64,000 nucleotides of DNA from J014 sp964486055. Lineage in GTDB: Bacteria > Acidobacteriota > Blastocatellia > Pyrinomonadales > Pyrinomonadaceae. The notes under the pieces were generated by a model. The model was not told the DNA's origin. It made no database searches and saw nothing but the letters and a program-made list of their open reading frames with translations. This document shows, one piece after another, positions 42,813 through 51,757 of the stretch. The translations under genes and the position numbers were made by a program. The first letter of the stretch is position 1. Every line of letters begins with the position of its first letter. The stretch is taken from NCBI GenBank assembly GCA_964486055.1, contig CAZALE010000010.1, forward strand, positions 13,104 to 77,103, given 5' to 3'.

Positions 42813-44246
42813 ATGCACATTATAACTATAATTAAGACAATTGCCCTATTAACTGTAGCTTTAATCGCAGTGATTGGGTTTTCCGGAGCTCTACAAAAGC
42901 AAATATCTGCATCATCGTCAGGCCCAGCACCTGCTTTTACCGGAGCTCCAGGAGAATCTGACTGCACTGCTTGTCATGAAGGCACGCCTAATACAGGACA
43001 AGGTAATTTGATTATCGCCAATGTGCCGCTAAATTACGTGCCCAATAAAAACTACCAGATCACTGTCACGGTAACACAACCGCAAGCTGTGCTTTTTGGC
43101 TTTGAGCTCACTGCAATAGATGATCAAGGGCGGAAGGCTGGTGATTTTTCATTAATACCTCAGAGCCCACCTCAAACTCAGATAGTTCAGGGAGTTGTTA
43201 ACGGAAATCAAAGACGCTATGTAGAACAAACATTAGACGGGACGATTCCTTCGACCTTCGATACGAAATCTTGGAGTTTTATCTGGACTGCACCATCATC
43301 GAAAGTAGGTAAAGTAACTTTTTATGCTGCTGGTAATGCTGCAAATGGTGATGGAACACCAATCGGAGATTCTATTTACACAAGAAATCGTCCTTCGTTC
43401 TCTGGAACACTCACAGTCAATTTTGATGGAGATATTAAATCAGACATAGCAGTATTTCGCCCCTCTAATGGAACATGGTACATCTTAAGAAGCTCAAATA
43501 ATGGTTTTAGTGCAACTCAGTTCGGAACTAGTGGAGATAAACCTGTAGCGACTGATTTTGACGGTGATGGTGTATCCGACTTAGCTGTTTTTCGTGAGTC
43601 GACCGGGACTTGGTATATCTTGCGCAGCTCAGACGGACAGTTTACTGGGATTCAGTTCGGAACCAATGGTGACAAACCAGTCATTGGAGATTTTGATGCA
43701 GATGGTAAGTCAGACATAGCTGTTTTTCGTCCATCGAATGGAACGTGGTACATACTGCGCAGCTCAGACTCGCAAATCATAGCGGTGCAATTTGGAAGCA
43801 ACGGGGACAAGGCCGTGCCAGCCGACTTCGATGGCGATGGTAAAACCGATATTGCTGTCTTCCGACCGTCAAATGGCGTCTGGTATATATTGCGGAGCAC
43901 GAATAATCAGCTAATAGCTCAGCAATTCGGTGTTAGCAGCGATATCCCGGTTCCTGCTGATTATGATGGGGATGGGCGATCTGATTTAGCCGTTTTTCGC
44001 CCATCGATTGGCACCTGGTTTCTTCTGCGCTCAAGTAGTGGCTTTACAGGAATCCAATTCGGCAGCTCTAGTGATAAACCTGCGCCAGCTGACTTCGATG
44101 GTGACGGTAAGACAGACCTAGCCGTGTATCGTAATGGGGCATGGTATATTCTAACAAGTCAGGGAAGTTTTTCTGCCACTATATTTGGTTTAGCAGGCGA
44201 TATTCCTGCATCGGCAACTTATCTTTTGAATGAGAATTCATTATGA
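42813..44246 (+). CDS. Exported Reeler-type (choice-of-anchor) protein with CxxCH and FG-GAP/VCBS repeats
   Basis: A 477-aa exported protein. Signal peptide or anchor (about 5-27); then GAPGESDCTACHEG with a heme-c-type CTACH (C51, C54, H55), opening a Reeler/choice-of-anchor V beta-sandwich to about residue 200; then six FG-GAP/VCBS repeats of about 45 residues (FDGDGKTDIAVFRPSNGTWYILRSS type), whose DxDxDGxxD loops bind calcium. It probably folds as a beta-propeller on the cell surface or outside. Whether heme is attached is not shown by sequence alone. The AGGAG ribosome site is good. Confidence 0.85.
   Translation: MHIITIIKTIALLTVALIAVIGFSGALQKQISASSSGPAPAFTGAPGESDCTACHEGTPNTGQGNLIIANVPLNYVPNKNYQITVTVTQPQAVLFGFELTAIDDQGRKAGDFSLIPQSPPQTQIVQGVVNGNQRRYVEQTLDGTIPSTFDTKSWSFIWTAPSSKVGKVTFYAAGNAANGDGTPIGDSIYTRNRPSFSGTLTVNFDGDIKSDIAVFRPSNGTWYILRSSNNGFSATQFGTSGDKPVATDFDGDGVSDLAVFRESTGTWYILRSSDGQFTGIQFGTNGDKPVIGDFDADGKSDIAVFRPSNGTWYILRSSDSQIIAVQFGSNGDKAVPADFDGDGKTDIAVFRPSNGVWYILRSTNNQLIAQQFGVSSDIPVPADYDGDGRSDLAVFRPSIGTWFLLRSSSGFTGIQFGSSSDKPAPADFDGDGKTDLAVYRNGAWYILTSQGSFSATIFGLAGDIPASATYLLNENSL
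43421..44209 (+). repeat. Six tandem FG-GAP/VCBS coding repeats
   Basis: Protein repeats of about 45 residues each start at FDGD-type calcium loops and continue SDIAVFRPS, TWYILRSS, QFG and GDKPV. DNA identity between copies has drifted, so the array is older than its copy number suggests, but the protein pattern is strong. It covers roughly residues 203-468. Confidence 0.85.
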
Positions 44247-44273
44247 GGTGGAGCTCCACCTCATAATGAATTC
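44234..44273. terminator. 40-bp perfect palindrome acting as bidirectional terminator
   Basis: Arms of 20 bp, GAATTCATTATGAGGTGGAG (44234-44253), directly followed by the exact complement (44254-44273). It includes the last codons and TGA of the rightward gene (44244-44246) and ends 2 bp before the stop of the convergent S46 peptidase. Confidence 0.8.
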
Positions 44274-44275
44274 TG

Positions 44276-46456
44276 TTATTTTGCGGAGGATGCGACACGA
44301 CGCTGCTTGGTCGTTAGTTCATTGACTATCCAACCAGCGTTTGCAAATTTTTCTGTAACAAACAACACAAATCTTATATCCACAGCGATCGCCCGATTAT
44401 ACATCGGATCGTAATAGAAGTCATTACCTAAACCTTCATAATTTCCGTCAAATATTATTCCAACTTGCTCGCCCTGAGCATTCAGAATAGGGCTACCAGA
44501 ATTACCACCGATGATATCAACTGTTGAGAGAAAGTTCAGTGGAACGCTATCACCAGCACCATAACGTCCGAAGTCTCGTTTTTGCTGCAATTGCTTCAAA
44601 CCAGTAGGCATGTTGAACGGCTCAACACCCGTGTCTTTTTCAACCATTCCCTTTAAAGTAGTAAATGGAGTGTAGATGACAGCCTCGCGGGGTTGATAGC
44701 CCTTTACGTATCCATAGGTGAACCTCAGGGTTGAGTTAGCGTCGGGATATGGTACGATGTTTTTCATTTCAGCCATCGCCTTCTGGTAAGCGTACCGTAG
44801 ATCATTTATAGCACTAGAAAAACTTTCGGTTTTTTGTGCTATCGCTTTTCGCTCTTTTAAAAGCCCTAAGCAAAACTCAATCAGTTTAGGATATTTTGAG
44901 CTTAGGCCACTCAAGGACATCTCGTAAAGATTCATGATTTTCTCTGCCGAATCAAAATCGTTTCCGCGGAGGATTGAATTTATGAATGAAGCCTCTTCTG
45001 CACGGCGATCCCTTCCCGTTTTTCCAGCAAAAATCTTTTCAGCTACCTCGAACTTTTGATCATTGGGAAGCTCATCGAGTGCTTTGAAATAAAATTTCAT
45101 TATCTCCTCTTCTGCTACCGGTTCACGAGATGAAAATACTGCCATGATCTCATTTCTTTTTCTATTGTCCAGTTTTTTCCCATCAGAGACGGAAGATACT
45201 GCGTCTAAGATCAGCCAAAATGTCGGTGTTGAGGCCGGATTCGGAATGGTCCTCAAAATCCTATCTCGCATCCCGGTTTTGTAAAAATCTTCAGAAAGCC
45301 TCTGAAGTTCTGATAAGACATTGCCATATTTAGCCTTTCTGTCCTGGCTAGAATTTATCCATTCGGAGAGCCTTTCTTCTTCAGCTTTTCTTTTGGCAAC
45401 AACTTCGCCCCTACGCAGTGCGATTATTCCACCTTCGAAAGCTTTCAGTGAATTATTAAGACTGAATATCTCACTCTGCAACCTTACTCTTTTCTCCTCA
45501 GATTCCTCACCAGCTTTTACCAGACCATCGGACCATGCTCTTAGATATTTAACCAAAAATGGCAGATTTACTTCCTGCGCATACTTTATAGCCCAACTTT
45601 CCCTGTACCTAGTTGTGCTACCTGGATAACCCAAAACAAAAACGAAATCGTTTTCTTTAACTCCATCCAGTGAAATCGTTAAATAACGTTTGGGTTTATA
45701 TGGTACATTGTTTGGTGAGTATTCTGCAGGCTTACCATCTGGAGCAACATAGGCGCGCAAGAAAGCAAAATCACCTGCATGGCGAGTCCATTCGAAATTG
45801 TCAGGATCACCTCCAAAGAAACCTATGTTCTTCGGTGGGGCGTACACTAATCGCACATCCTTTATCTGGTAAGTTTCATAGAGATAGTAAAAAAGTCCGT
45901 TGTTTGTGGATTGAATGCGTATGCTTATCCCATCATTGTTAGCTAGCTTCTGCTTCTCTAGGTCACTTATCTTTTTTATGTTATTTTCTATGGCCTTTTC
46001 TCTTTCAGCTCCTGTAAGATTTTCAGTTCCTTCCAGAACTTTATTGGTGACATCCTCAACTCGATTTGTTATGAATACGCTATAGTTCTTTGCGGGAATT
46101 TCTTCAGCCATTGAGCCTGCACGGAAACCATCACGTCCATAGTCTTTATCAGCGGATGATGCCGAGACTAAAGCATCAAAAGCACAGTGATGATTCGTAA
46201 GTATTAATCCATTTGGAGAGACAAATTCTCCACTGCAACCAATGCTCAATCTCACGACTGCAGTTGCTAATCCTCCATTGGGTCCATATATCTCAGATGG
46301 GTTTATTTTCAAACCTTTCTTTTTTAAATCTAAACTTCCGATTCGATCGGGCGGAAACATGCCCTCATCTCGAATTGCAAACACAAATGGTAAGTTAGTA
46401 AGCAAAAATGCTGTAATTACCAAAAAGCTTAGTAGATTTCGTGTTATTTTTCTCAT
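44276..46456 (-). CDS. S46-family dipeptidyl-peptidase (DPP7/DPP11-like)
   Basis: A 726-aa exported serine peptidase removing dipeptides from peptide N-termini. Signal peptide about 1-26; catalytic His in LILTNHHCAFDAL, Asp in the EWTRHAGDF region, and Ser in GGNSGSPILNAQG. The length suits DPP7/DPP11. The residue that fixes acidic or hydrophobic P1 preference could not be judged reliably. An ATG at 46468 lies in frame, but the ATG at 46456 has a GGGGGAG site directly upstream and is used. It is common in Bacteroidota and Acidobacteriota, where it serves protein scavenging. Confidence 0.92.
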   Translation of the reverse strand: MRKITRNLLSFLVITAFLLTNLPFVFAIRDEGMFPPDRIGSLDLKKKGLKINPSEIYGPNGGLATAVVRLSIGCSGEFVSPNGLILTNHHCAFDALVSASSADKDYGRDGFRAGSMAEEIPAKNYSVFITNRVEDVTNKVLEGTENLTGAEREKAIENNIKKISDLEKQKLANNDGISIRIQSTNNGLFYYLYETYQIKDVRLVYAPPKNIGFFGGDPDNFEWTRHAGDFAFLRAYVAPDGKPAEYSPNNVPYKPKRYLTISLDGVKENDFVFVLGYPGSTTRYRESWAIKYAQEVNLPFLVKYLRAWSDGLVKAGEESEEKRVRLQSEIFSLNNSLKAFEGGIIALRRGEVVAKRKAEEERLSEWINSSQDRKAKYGNVLSELQRLSEDFYKTGMRDRILRTIPNPASTPTFWLILDAVSSVSDGKKLDNRKRNEIMAVFSSREPVAEEEIMKFYFKALDELPNDQKFEVAEKIFAGKTGRDRRAEEASFINSILRGNDFDSAEKIMNLYEMSLSGLSSKYPKLIEFCLGLLKERKAIAQKTESFSSAINDLRYAYQKAMAEMKNIVPYPDANSTLRFTYGYVKGYQPREAVIYTPFTTLKGMVEKDTGVEPFNMPTGLKQLQQKRDFGRYGAGDSVPLNFLSTVDIIGGNSGSPILNAQGEQVGIIFDGNYEGLGNDFYYDPMYNRAIAVDIRFVLFVTEKFANAGWIVNELTTKQRRVASSAK

Positions 46457-46500
46457 AAACTCCCCCATTATTTAAAAAATATCGGCGAACTCAAAAGCGA

Positions 46501-46527
46501 AAAAGCAAGCCTTCTAGGCTTGCTTTT
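46501..46527 (-). terminator. Intrinsic terminator of the M23 peptidase gene
   Basis: An 11-bp stem, arm AAAAGCAAGCC (46501-46511), loop TTCTA, complement 46517-46527, 21 bases past the leftward stop at 46549. Confidence 0.8.
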
Positions 46528-46548
46528 GATACTGACGGTAAAAGATTG

Positions 46549-47370
46549 CTAGAACTCCACCTTTTCAGGTGGTAGTAATTTTCTAGGATCAATTGTTTTG
46601 TCATTTATTCTTAACTCGTAGTGTAAGTGTGCTCCGGTGGAACGTCCTGTAGAGCCCACCAAACCTATTTGTTGGCCTTTAGAAACGATATCTCCAATTT
46701 GAACCTCAACCTTCGAGAGATGTCCATAGCGAGTCGTTACACCGAACCCATGATCTATTTCTATCATGTTTCCATATCCACCCTGCCATCCCGCTTTTGT
46801 GACAACTCCTCCACCAGCTGCAAAAACTGGATCTCCCCTATCGCCACCTATATCTAGACCGGCGTGAAACTCATATGTTCTGCCTCCAAATGGGTTGCGT
46901 CTAAACCCGAATTCGCTATTTATTTTGTCCTCTCTGGGCCAGAGATTGGGAAGGTTTTCTAGTGGAATGGCTGAAACAAGCTCTACGAATTTTGATTCTT
47001 CAATGGGACCCGTTTCTCTCTCTACCTCGATGATTCCATTTTCTTGTGCGAATCTTAAATCTTGAGGTGCAGGTCCTCCAGAATCCTGGGTCATTCCTTC
47101 GGTCTCACTGTCGGTTGATTCGATATTTTGGGATTTCAAGTCAATATTGATGAAGTTTTGGGCCTCCAATCCTTTTATTTTGGTTAGCCGATAACTTAAT
47201 GAATAAACTTTAGTAATAGCAAAACCTATAAGAAGAAAGAGCGATGCAACCACCACACTGGCGAAGCTTCTATCAACAAGTTTCTTAGAGATTCTGAAAT
47301 TACGAACATGTAAGCCTGAGCTGGAAGAATAAGCAATAGAGATATTGTACAACTCCTCATTTTGATTCAT
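46549..47370 (-). CDS. M23-family peptidoglycan endopeptidase, membrane-anchored
   Basis: A 273-aa protein with one transmembrane helix (about residues 36-54), a short linker, and a C-terminal M23 (LytM) domain. Zinc ligands are seen as FHAGLDIGG (His, Asp) and HLHYE (His), with the conserved YGHLS also present, so it should be an active endopeptidase rather than an EnvC-type dead activator. It could cut peptide crosslinks during growth. It lies upstream of its own terminator and is transcribed away from rmlB. Confidence 0.9.
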   Translation of the reverse strand: MNQNEELYNISIAYSSSSGLHVRNFRISKKLVDRSFASVVVASLFLLIGFAITKVYSLSYRLTKIKGLEAQNFINIDLKSQNIESTDSETEGMTQDSGGPAPQDLRFAQENGIIEVERETGPIEESKFVELVSAIPLENLPNLWPREDKINSEFGFRRNPFGGRTYEFHAGLDIGGDRGDPVFAAGGGVVTKAGWQGGYGNMIEIDHGFGVTTRYGHLSKVEVQIGDIVSKGQQIGLVGSTGRSTGAHLHYELRINDKTIDPRKLLPPEKVEF

Positions 47371-47558
47371 CAGTATCTCCCTCGCTGATTTTGGCTTTTC
47401 TTCATCAGAGCATTAAAAACCATCAGAAACATTTGTATACTATAAGATTTAGCACTAGGAGCCTAAATTATCTTAGGAATTTTCCCTGAACTAGGACTCT
47501 TGTAAACTTATCACGATTTCAGCCACAAAGGCAAATCAAGAAATCAACTTTCTTGAGC

Positions 47559-47588
47559 TTGGCAGAGAAAATCCCGGCATGTTATTTT
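47559..47588 (+). promoter_or_regulatory. rmlB promoter with 3-nt leader
   Basis: TTGGCA (47559-47564), 18-bp spacer, TATTTT (47583-47588) with a TG extension at 47580-47581. Predicted +1 is 47595, three bases before the ATG at 47598. No ribosome site lies upstream of the ATG. Confidence 0.55.
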
Positions 47589-47597
47589 TATCAAGAT

Positions 47598-48620
47598 ATG
47601 AGAATTATCTTCGTTACAGGCGGTGCAGGCTTCATAGGTTCTGCCTTTGTTCGTCTTGTACTAAACGAGACTCAAGACGTGAAAATCGTAAATTTTGATG
47701 CGTTGACGTATGCAGGTAACTTGGAGAATCTAGAGGGTATCGATTCATCTCGACATGAATTCATTCATGCAGATATAACTGATCGCAAAGCAGTGTTTGA
47801 GGCTTTACCAGAAGGCACGGATGCCATTTTCAACTTTGCTGCTGAATCACATGTGGATAGAAGTATCTTATCTGCAGATGCTTTCCTAAAAACAAATATT
47901 GTAGGAACACAAGTATTACTAGATGCAGCTCGCCATAAAAAAGTGAGACGGTTTGTCCAGATAAGCACAGACGAGGTAATGGGCTCACTTCCAGAAGATG
48001 AAAACTGTTTTTTTACGGAAGAGTCGCCTTTAAAACCGAACTCGCCTTATGCGGCGTCAAAAGCCGCTGCTGAGCTGATAGTAAGAGCGGCTAATAAAAC
48101 GTTTGGTGTTGATACCGTTATCACACGCTGTGGCAATAATTATGGCCCTCGACAATTTCCGGAAAAACTGATTCCATTGATGATAATAAATGCTATTAAT
48201 GATGAACCTTTGCCGGTATATGGGGATGGTAGGAACGTCCGCGATTGGATTTATGTAGAGGATCATTGCCGAGCTATCTGGGAAATCTATCTGAAGGGAA
48301 AAAGCGGCGAGGTTTATAACATAGGCGCTAGAGGTGAGAAGCAAAACATAGAAGTGGTCAAATCGATTCTGGACATTCTAGGTAAGCCACATTCATTGAT
48401 AAAGTTTGTAGAAGATAGGCCTGGACATGATAGACGCTATGCTATAGACCCAACAAAGGTCGAAACTGAAATTGGATGGAAACCAAGAATAAGCTGGGAA
48501 CAGGGATTAAAGGAAACCATAAAATGGTATGTCGATAATCCAGGCTGGATCGAGAGGGTTCGTGATGGCAGTTACAGAGATTATTACTTGCAAAACTATG
48601 GAGCTCGTTTAGGAATTTAG
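47598..48620 (+). CDS. rmlB: dTDP-glucose 4,6-dehydratase RmlB
   Basis: Converts dTDP-glucose to dTDP-4-keto-6-deoxyglucose for rhamnose and other deoxysugars. The 340-aa short-chain dehydrogenase has VTGGAGFIGSAF (NAD+ site), NFAAESHVDRS, STDEVMGSL and YAASK (catalytic Tyr and Lys) with the substrate loop CGNNYGPRQFPEKLIP and YGDGRNVRDWIYVEDHC. The TDEVYG motif reads TDEVMG here: Asp and Glu are kept, Tyr is replaced. The frame opens at TTG 47553, but homology and the promoter support the ATG at 47598. No rmlACD neighbours are seen, so a related NDP-sugar dehydratase is possible. Confidence 0.9.
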   Translation: MRIIFVTGGAGFIGSAFVRLVLNETQDVKIVNFDALTYAGNLENLEGIDSSRHEFIHADITDRKAVFEALPEGTDAIFNFAAESHVDRSILSADAFLKTNIVGTQVLLDAARHKKVRRFVQISTDEVMGSLPEDENCFFTEESPLKPNSPYAASKAAAELIVRAANKTFGVDTVITRCGNNYGPRQFPEKLIPLMIINAINDEPLPVYGDGRNVRDWIYVEDHCRAIWEIYLKGKSGEVYNIGARGEKQNIEVVKSILDILGKPHSLIKFVEDRPGHDRRYAIDPTKVETEIGWKPRISWEQGLKETIKWYVDNPGWIERVRDGSYRDYYLQNYGARLGI

Positions 48621-48643
48621 ATTTCATCACAAATGGCTCGAAC

Positions 48644-48652
48644 TGATAAAAT
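48644..48652 (+). promoter_or_regulatory. Extended -10 (TGATAAAAT) for a leaderless small-protein start
   Basis: TG-A-TAAAAT with TAAAAT at 48647-48652. Transcription should start at about 48659, which is the A of the ATG. There is no -35 or ribosome site. Same geometry as the NtrC-type gene. Confidence 0.5.
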
Positions 48653-48658
48653 CTTTGT

Positions 48659-48841
48659 ATGCAGAGCTTATCAGAACTTTATTTCATAGCAGCGATGATG
48701 TTTTTGATTATCATCGTTTGCATAGTAGCTACGTTTGCGTTTTTTAGAGCATATAAACGTGAACCGATCGAGCGTGAAAAGGAAGCAAGAAAAATCGAAA
48801 GATTAAAAAAGTCTAAACAGAGCACTGCTGAAGAGAAATGA
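48659..48841 (+). CDS. Small single-pass membrane protein
   Basis: A 60-aa protein: short N-terminal segment, one transmembrane helix (about residues 9-30), then a highly charged, Lys/Arg/Glu-rich C-terminal tail of about 30 residues. No family is recognised. It overlaps the next start by ATGA, which argues that it is translated and coupled to the isochorismatase-like gene. Confidence 0.65.
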   Translation: MQSLSELYFIAAMMFLIIIVCIVATFAFFRAYKREPIEREKEARKIERLKKSKQSTAEEK

Positions 48842-49392
48842 ATTCAAGGTTGCTTCAACAAACAAAAACGGCATTATTAGTCATCGACATGCAGGAGGCG
48901 TTTCGAAGTATCATTCCTGACTTCGTCGAGATAACCTCTCGCATAGTGACCTTAATTCGTGGGTTTCAAATTTTGCAGATTCCGATAATATTGACTGAAC
49001 AATATCCAAAAGGTTTAGGGCACACGGCGAAAGAGATAGCTGATTCATTAAATCAGACGAGCAAAATCTATGAGAAGACCAGCTTCAGCTGTTGTGGTGT
49101 TGATGATTTCATCTCAGACATAAATGAAAAAGGCGTAGAGCAAATACTGATCTGTGGTATAGAGGCTCACATATGTGTAAATCAAACTGCACACGATCTT
49201 CTTTCGAGAGGCTTTCAAGTACACTTATTGATTGATTGTGTCAGTAGCAGATTTAAATGGAACAAAGAAATAGGGATAAATAAAATTCTACAAAGCGGTG
49301 CTATCGCATCCTCAGTCGAAATGGCGCTGTTCGAGATAATGCGTGAATCAACACACCCTTGCTTTAAGCAAATACAAGCTTTGATAAAGTAA
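48838..49392 (+). CDS. Isochorismatase-family cysteine hydrolase
   Basis: A 184-aa hydrolase. Catalytic triad positions match the family: D17 in LLVIDMQEAF, K80 in IYEKTSFSC and C113 in EAHICVNQTA. It is closest by feel to the ISOC2/YcaC type rather than true isochorismatase; the substrate (an amide such as nicotinamide, or an unknown) is not assignable. It is coupled to the small membrane protein by an ATGA overlap and is followed by uvrD after 7 bp. Confidence 0.8.
   Translation: MNSRLLQQTKTALLVIDMQEAFRSIIPDFVEITSRIVTLIRGFQILQIPIILTEQYPKGLGHTAKEIADSLNQTSKIYEKTSFSCCGVDDFISDINEKGVEQILICGIEAHICVNQTAHDLLSRGFQVHLLIDCVSSRFKWNKEIGINKILQSGAIASSVEMALFEIMRESTHPCFKQIQALIK
49382..49390 (+). promoter_or_regulatory. 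Extended -10 (TGATAAAGT) before uvrD/pcrA
   Basis: TG-A-TAAAGT with TAAAGT at 49385-49390, overlapping the last codons of the upstream gene. Predicted start 49397, three bases before the ATG at 49400. No ribosome site is present. Confidence 0.4.
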
Positions 49393-49399
49393 ACAAAAT

Positions 49400-51757
49400 A
49401 TGCCCTCAAATTTAATTGCCAATCTGAATGAGAGACAATTAGAAGCAGTTACGACAACCGAAGGTCCTGTGCTGATACTTGCTGGTGCAGGTTCTGGCAA
49501 AACACGGGTCATAACAATTCGCACCGCATACTTAATAGCCGAGAAAAATGTGCGCCCACATAACATACTTGCAGTTACCTTCACAAACAAGGCAGCAGAT
49601 GAAATGCGGGAGCGCATCTTTAAACTACTAACCAACGTCAAGATCTCGTCTAATCCTCTAATCTTAACCTTTCATTCGTTTTGCGCGCGCATTCTCAGAA
49701 GAGAAATTGAAGAGCTGCATGAAGGCTATACTAAAGATTTCGCTATTTACGACTCTGATGATAGTCTTCGCTTGATAAAAAACATAATGAAGCAAATCAA
49801 CATAGACGAGAAGACTTTAAGCGCAAAATTTGTTCAGAGTGTCATATCAGGCGCTAAAAATCGCGGTGTCAGCGTTGCCGATCACCTTCTAGAATATGTA
49901 AAAACTGACAAGCTGAATCTGATCCTTCAGATAGCTGAGGCATATCAGAATCATCTCAGAAAGGCTAATGCACTGGATTTTGATGATTTACTGCTTAAGA
50001 CCGTTCAGTTATTCAAAAATAATGATTTAGTAAGAGCTAGATACAATGAACTCTTCAGATACATAATGGTTGACGAGTATCAAGATACCAACCCGCTGCA
50101 ATTTGCGTTAATAAGACAGCTCACCGAAAAAAATCAAAACATTTGTGTCGTAGGAGACGATAACCAGAGCATTTACGCCTTTCGCTATGCTGATATTAGA
50201 AACATCTTGGATTTTGAGAAGCATTTTCCCTCGGCGAAAATAATAAAGCTCGAACAAAATTATCGCTCCACTCAGACGATTTTGGAGATAGCAGAGGAAG
50301 TAATAAAGCATAATCAGGAGCGCAAGGAAAAAACACTTTGGACTCTTAATCCTAAAGGTGACAAAGCCTTCTATTTCAATGCGAGAGATGAAGAGGATGA
50401 AGCAAGATTTGTCGCCTCAAGAATAAAAGAGATCTTAAGAGAAAATCCTCAAGAAAGGATCGCAGTGCTTTATCGCACAAATGCTCAATCGCGTCTTTTT
50501 GAGGAAGCCTTAAGAAGAGAAAATGTAAAATATCGCATAGTTGGCGCTCTTTCGTTCTACCAGAGAGCGGAGATAAAAGACATAACCTCTTATCTGAAAT
50601 TGATCCTAAATCCATTAGACGATGTCTCACTTGAAAGGGTTATAAATAATCCGCCACGAGGGATTGGTGATAAAACTCTCGAGGAGATTCGTCAGATTGC
50701 TAATGCTAATTCGATTTCATTGTGGGAAGCTATATTACTACTCACCGAAGAGAAGATTCCGATTAGCTCAAAATCAAAGAAAACTCTTGAAACGCTCAGA
50801 AACTTTAGAAAATTAATAGAAAGCTTAAAGATAAAAGCTAAGGAGCTAAAAACATCGGAAAACCCAGTTTCTGAACTTCTAATTACAGTTCTTAGAGAAA
50901 CAGGGTATGAAAAAATGTTAGTTGATTCTGCTGATCCTCAAGATGAAGCAAGACTAGAAAACTTAAACGAGTTGGTCAATGCTGCATTTTCTTACGATGA
51001 CAGAGAAGATGGTTTAAGGGAATTCATTGATCATGCAGCTTTAACATCAACCTCTGACAACTTCGATGAATTAGAGAAAGTGACATTGATGACCGTGCAC
51101 TCTGCAAAGGGGTTAGAGTTTTCAACTGTTTTTCTTGTAGGCATGGAGGAAGGCATCTTTCCTCATATTCGATCAGCGTCCTCCGATAAACTCATCGAAG
51201 AGGAAAGAAGATTATGTTACGTAGCTATAACCAGAGCTAAAAAACACCTTTACGTAACTCATGCCAGACAAAGGAGACATTTCCGAGAGATTTACGCTAA
51301 CGAGCCATCTACATTTTTAAAGGAAATGCCTGCTGCTCTTCTAGAAGATATCTCAGAGATAAATTCATGGCTCTCAATGACGCAAAGTCAAAAAGACAAT
51401 AACCATAATCGAAGAATGAACGTGCAGACATACGATTCATTAGATGCCATCTTGGAATTCTTTAAGCAAAAGAAGAGCTCCCTAGTATTTCAGGATGATA
51501 AAACTAACTCCGAAACTAAGCAAGACTTTGCCGATAGCCGCCACCAAACAATCAATTTGCCAGCAAGTAACCAGTTAGAAAGTAATCCCACGGCAAACCA
51601 ATTTTTTCCTGGTGATTATGTCATTCACAAAAAATATGGTAAAGGGTTAGTCCTGAGGAGAGAGGGCGCAGGAGATGCAACTAAATTAACAATAAACTTT
51701 CCTGGATATGGGCAGAAAAAGATTATCGTTAAATACGCAGATTTGAAAAAGGCTTAA
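49400..51757 (+). CDS. UvrD/PcrA/Rep-type superfamily 1 DNA helicase
   Basis: A 785-aa 3'-5' helicase of DNA repair. Walker A GAGSGKT (29-35), DEYQDTNPLQ (motif II), GDDNQSIYAFRYAD (III), NYRST (IV), TVHSAKGLEF (V) and YVAITRAKK (VI) are all seen. The C-terminus (VIHKKYGKGLVLRREG and a terminal VKYADLKKA) is the PcrA Tudor-like RNA-polymerase contact, so PcrA-like is the better name. Its stop overlaps the convergent DUF5009 gene's stop in a shared TTAA. It is separated by 7 bp from the isochorismatase-like gene, and has its own extended -10. Confidence 0.94.
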   Translation: MPSNLIANLNERQLEAVTTTEGPVLILAGAGSGKTRVITIRTAYLIAEKNVRPHNILAVTFTNKAADEMRERIFKLLTNVKISSNPLILTFHSFCARILRREIEELHEGYTKDFAIYDSDDSLRLIKNIMKQINIDEKTLSAKFVQSVISGAKNRGVSVADHLLEYVKTDKLNLILQIAEAYQNHLRKANALDFDDLLLKTVQLFKNNDLVRARYNELFRYIMVDEYQDTNPLQFALIRQLTEKNQNICVVGDDNQSIYAFRYADIRNILDFEKHFPSAKIIKLEQNYRSTQTILEIAEEVIKHNQERKEKTLWTLNPKGDKAFYFNARDEEDEARFVASRIKEILRENPQERIAVLYRTNAQSRLFEEALRRENVKYRIVGALSFYQRAEIKDITSYLKLILNPLDDVSLERVINNPPRGIGDKTLEEIRQIANANSISLWEAILLLTEEKIPISSKSKKTLETLRNFRKLIESLKIKAKELKTSENPVSELLITVLRETGYEKMLVDSADPQDEARLENLNELVNAAFSYDDREDGLREFIDHAALTSTSDNFDELEKVTLMTVHSAKGLEFSTVFLVGMEEGIFPHIRSASSDKLIEEERRLCYVAITRAKKHLYVTHARQRRHFREIYANEPSTFLKEMPAALLEDISEINSWLSMTQSQKDNNHNRRMNVQTYDSLDAILEFFKQKKSSLVFQDDKTNSETKQDFADSRHQTINLPASNQLESNPTANQFFPGDYVIHKKYGKGLVLRREGAGDATKLTINFPGYGQKKIIVKYADLKKA

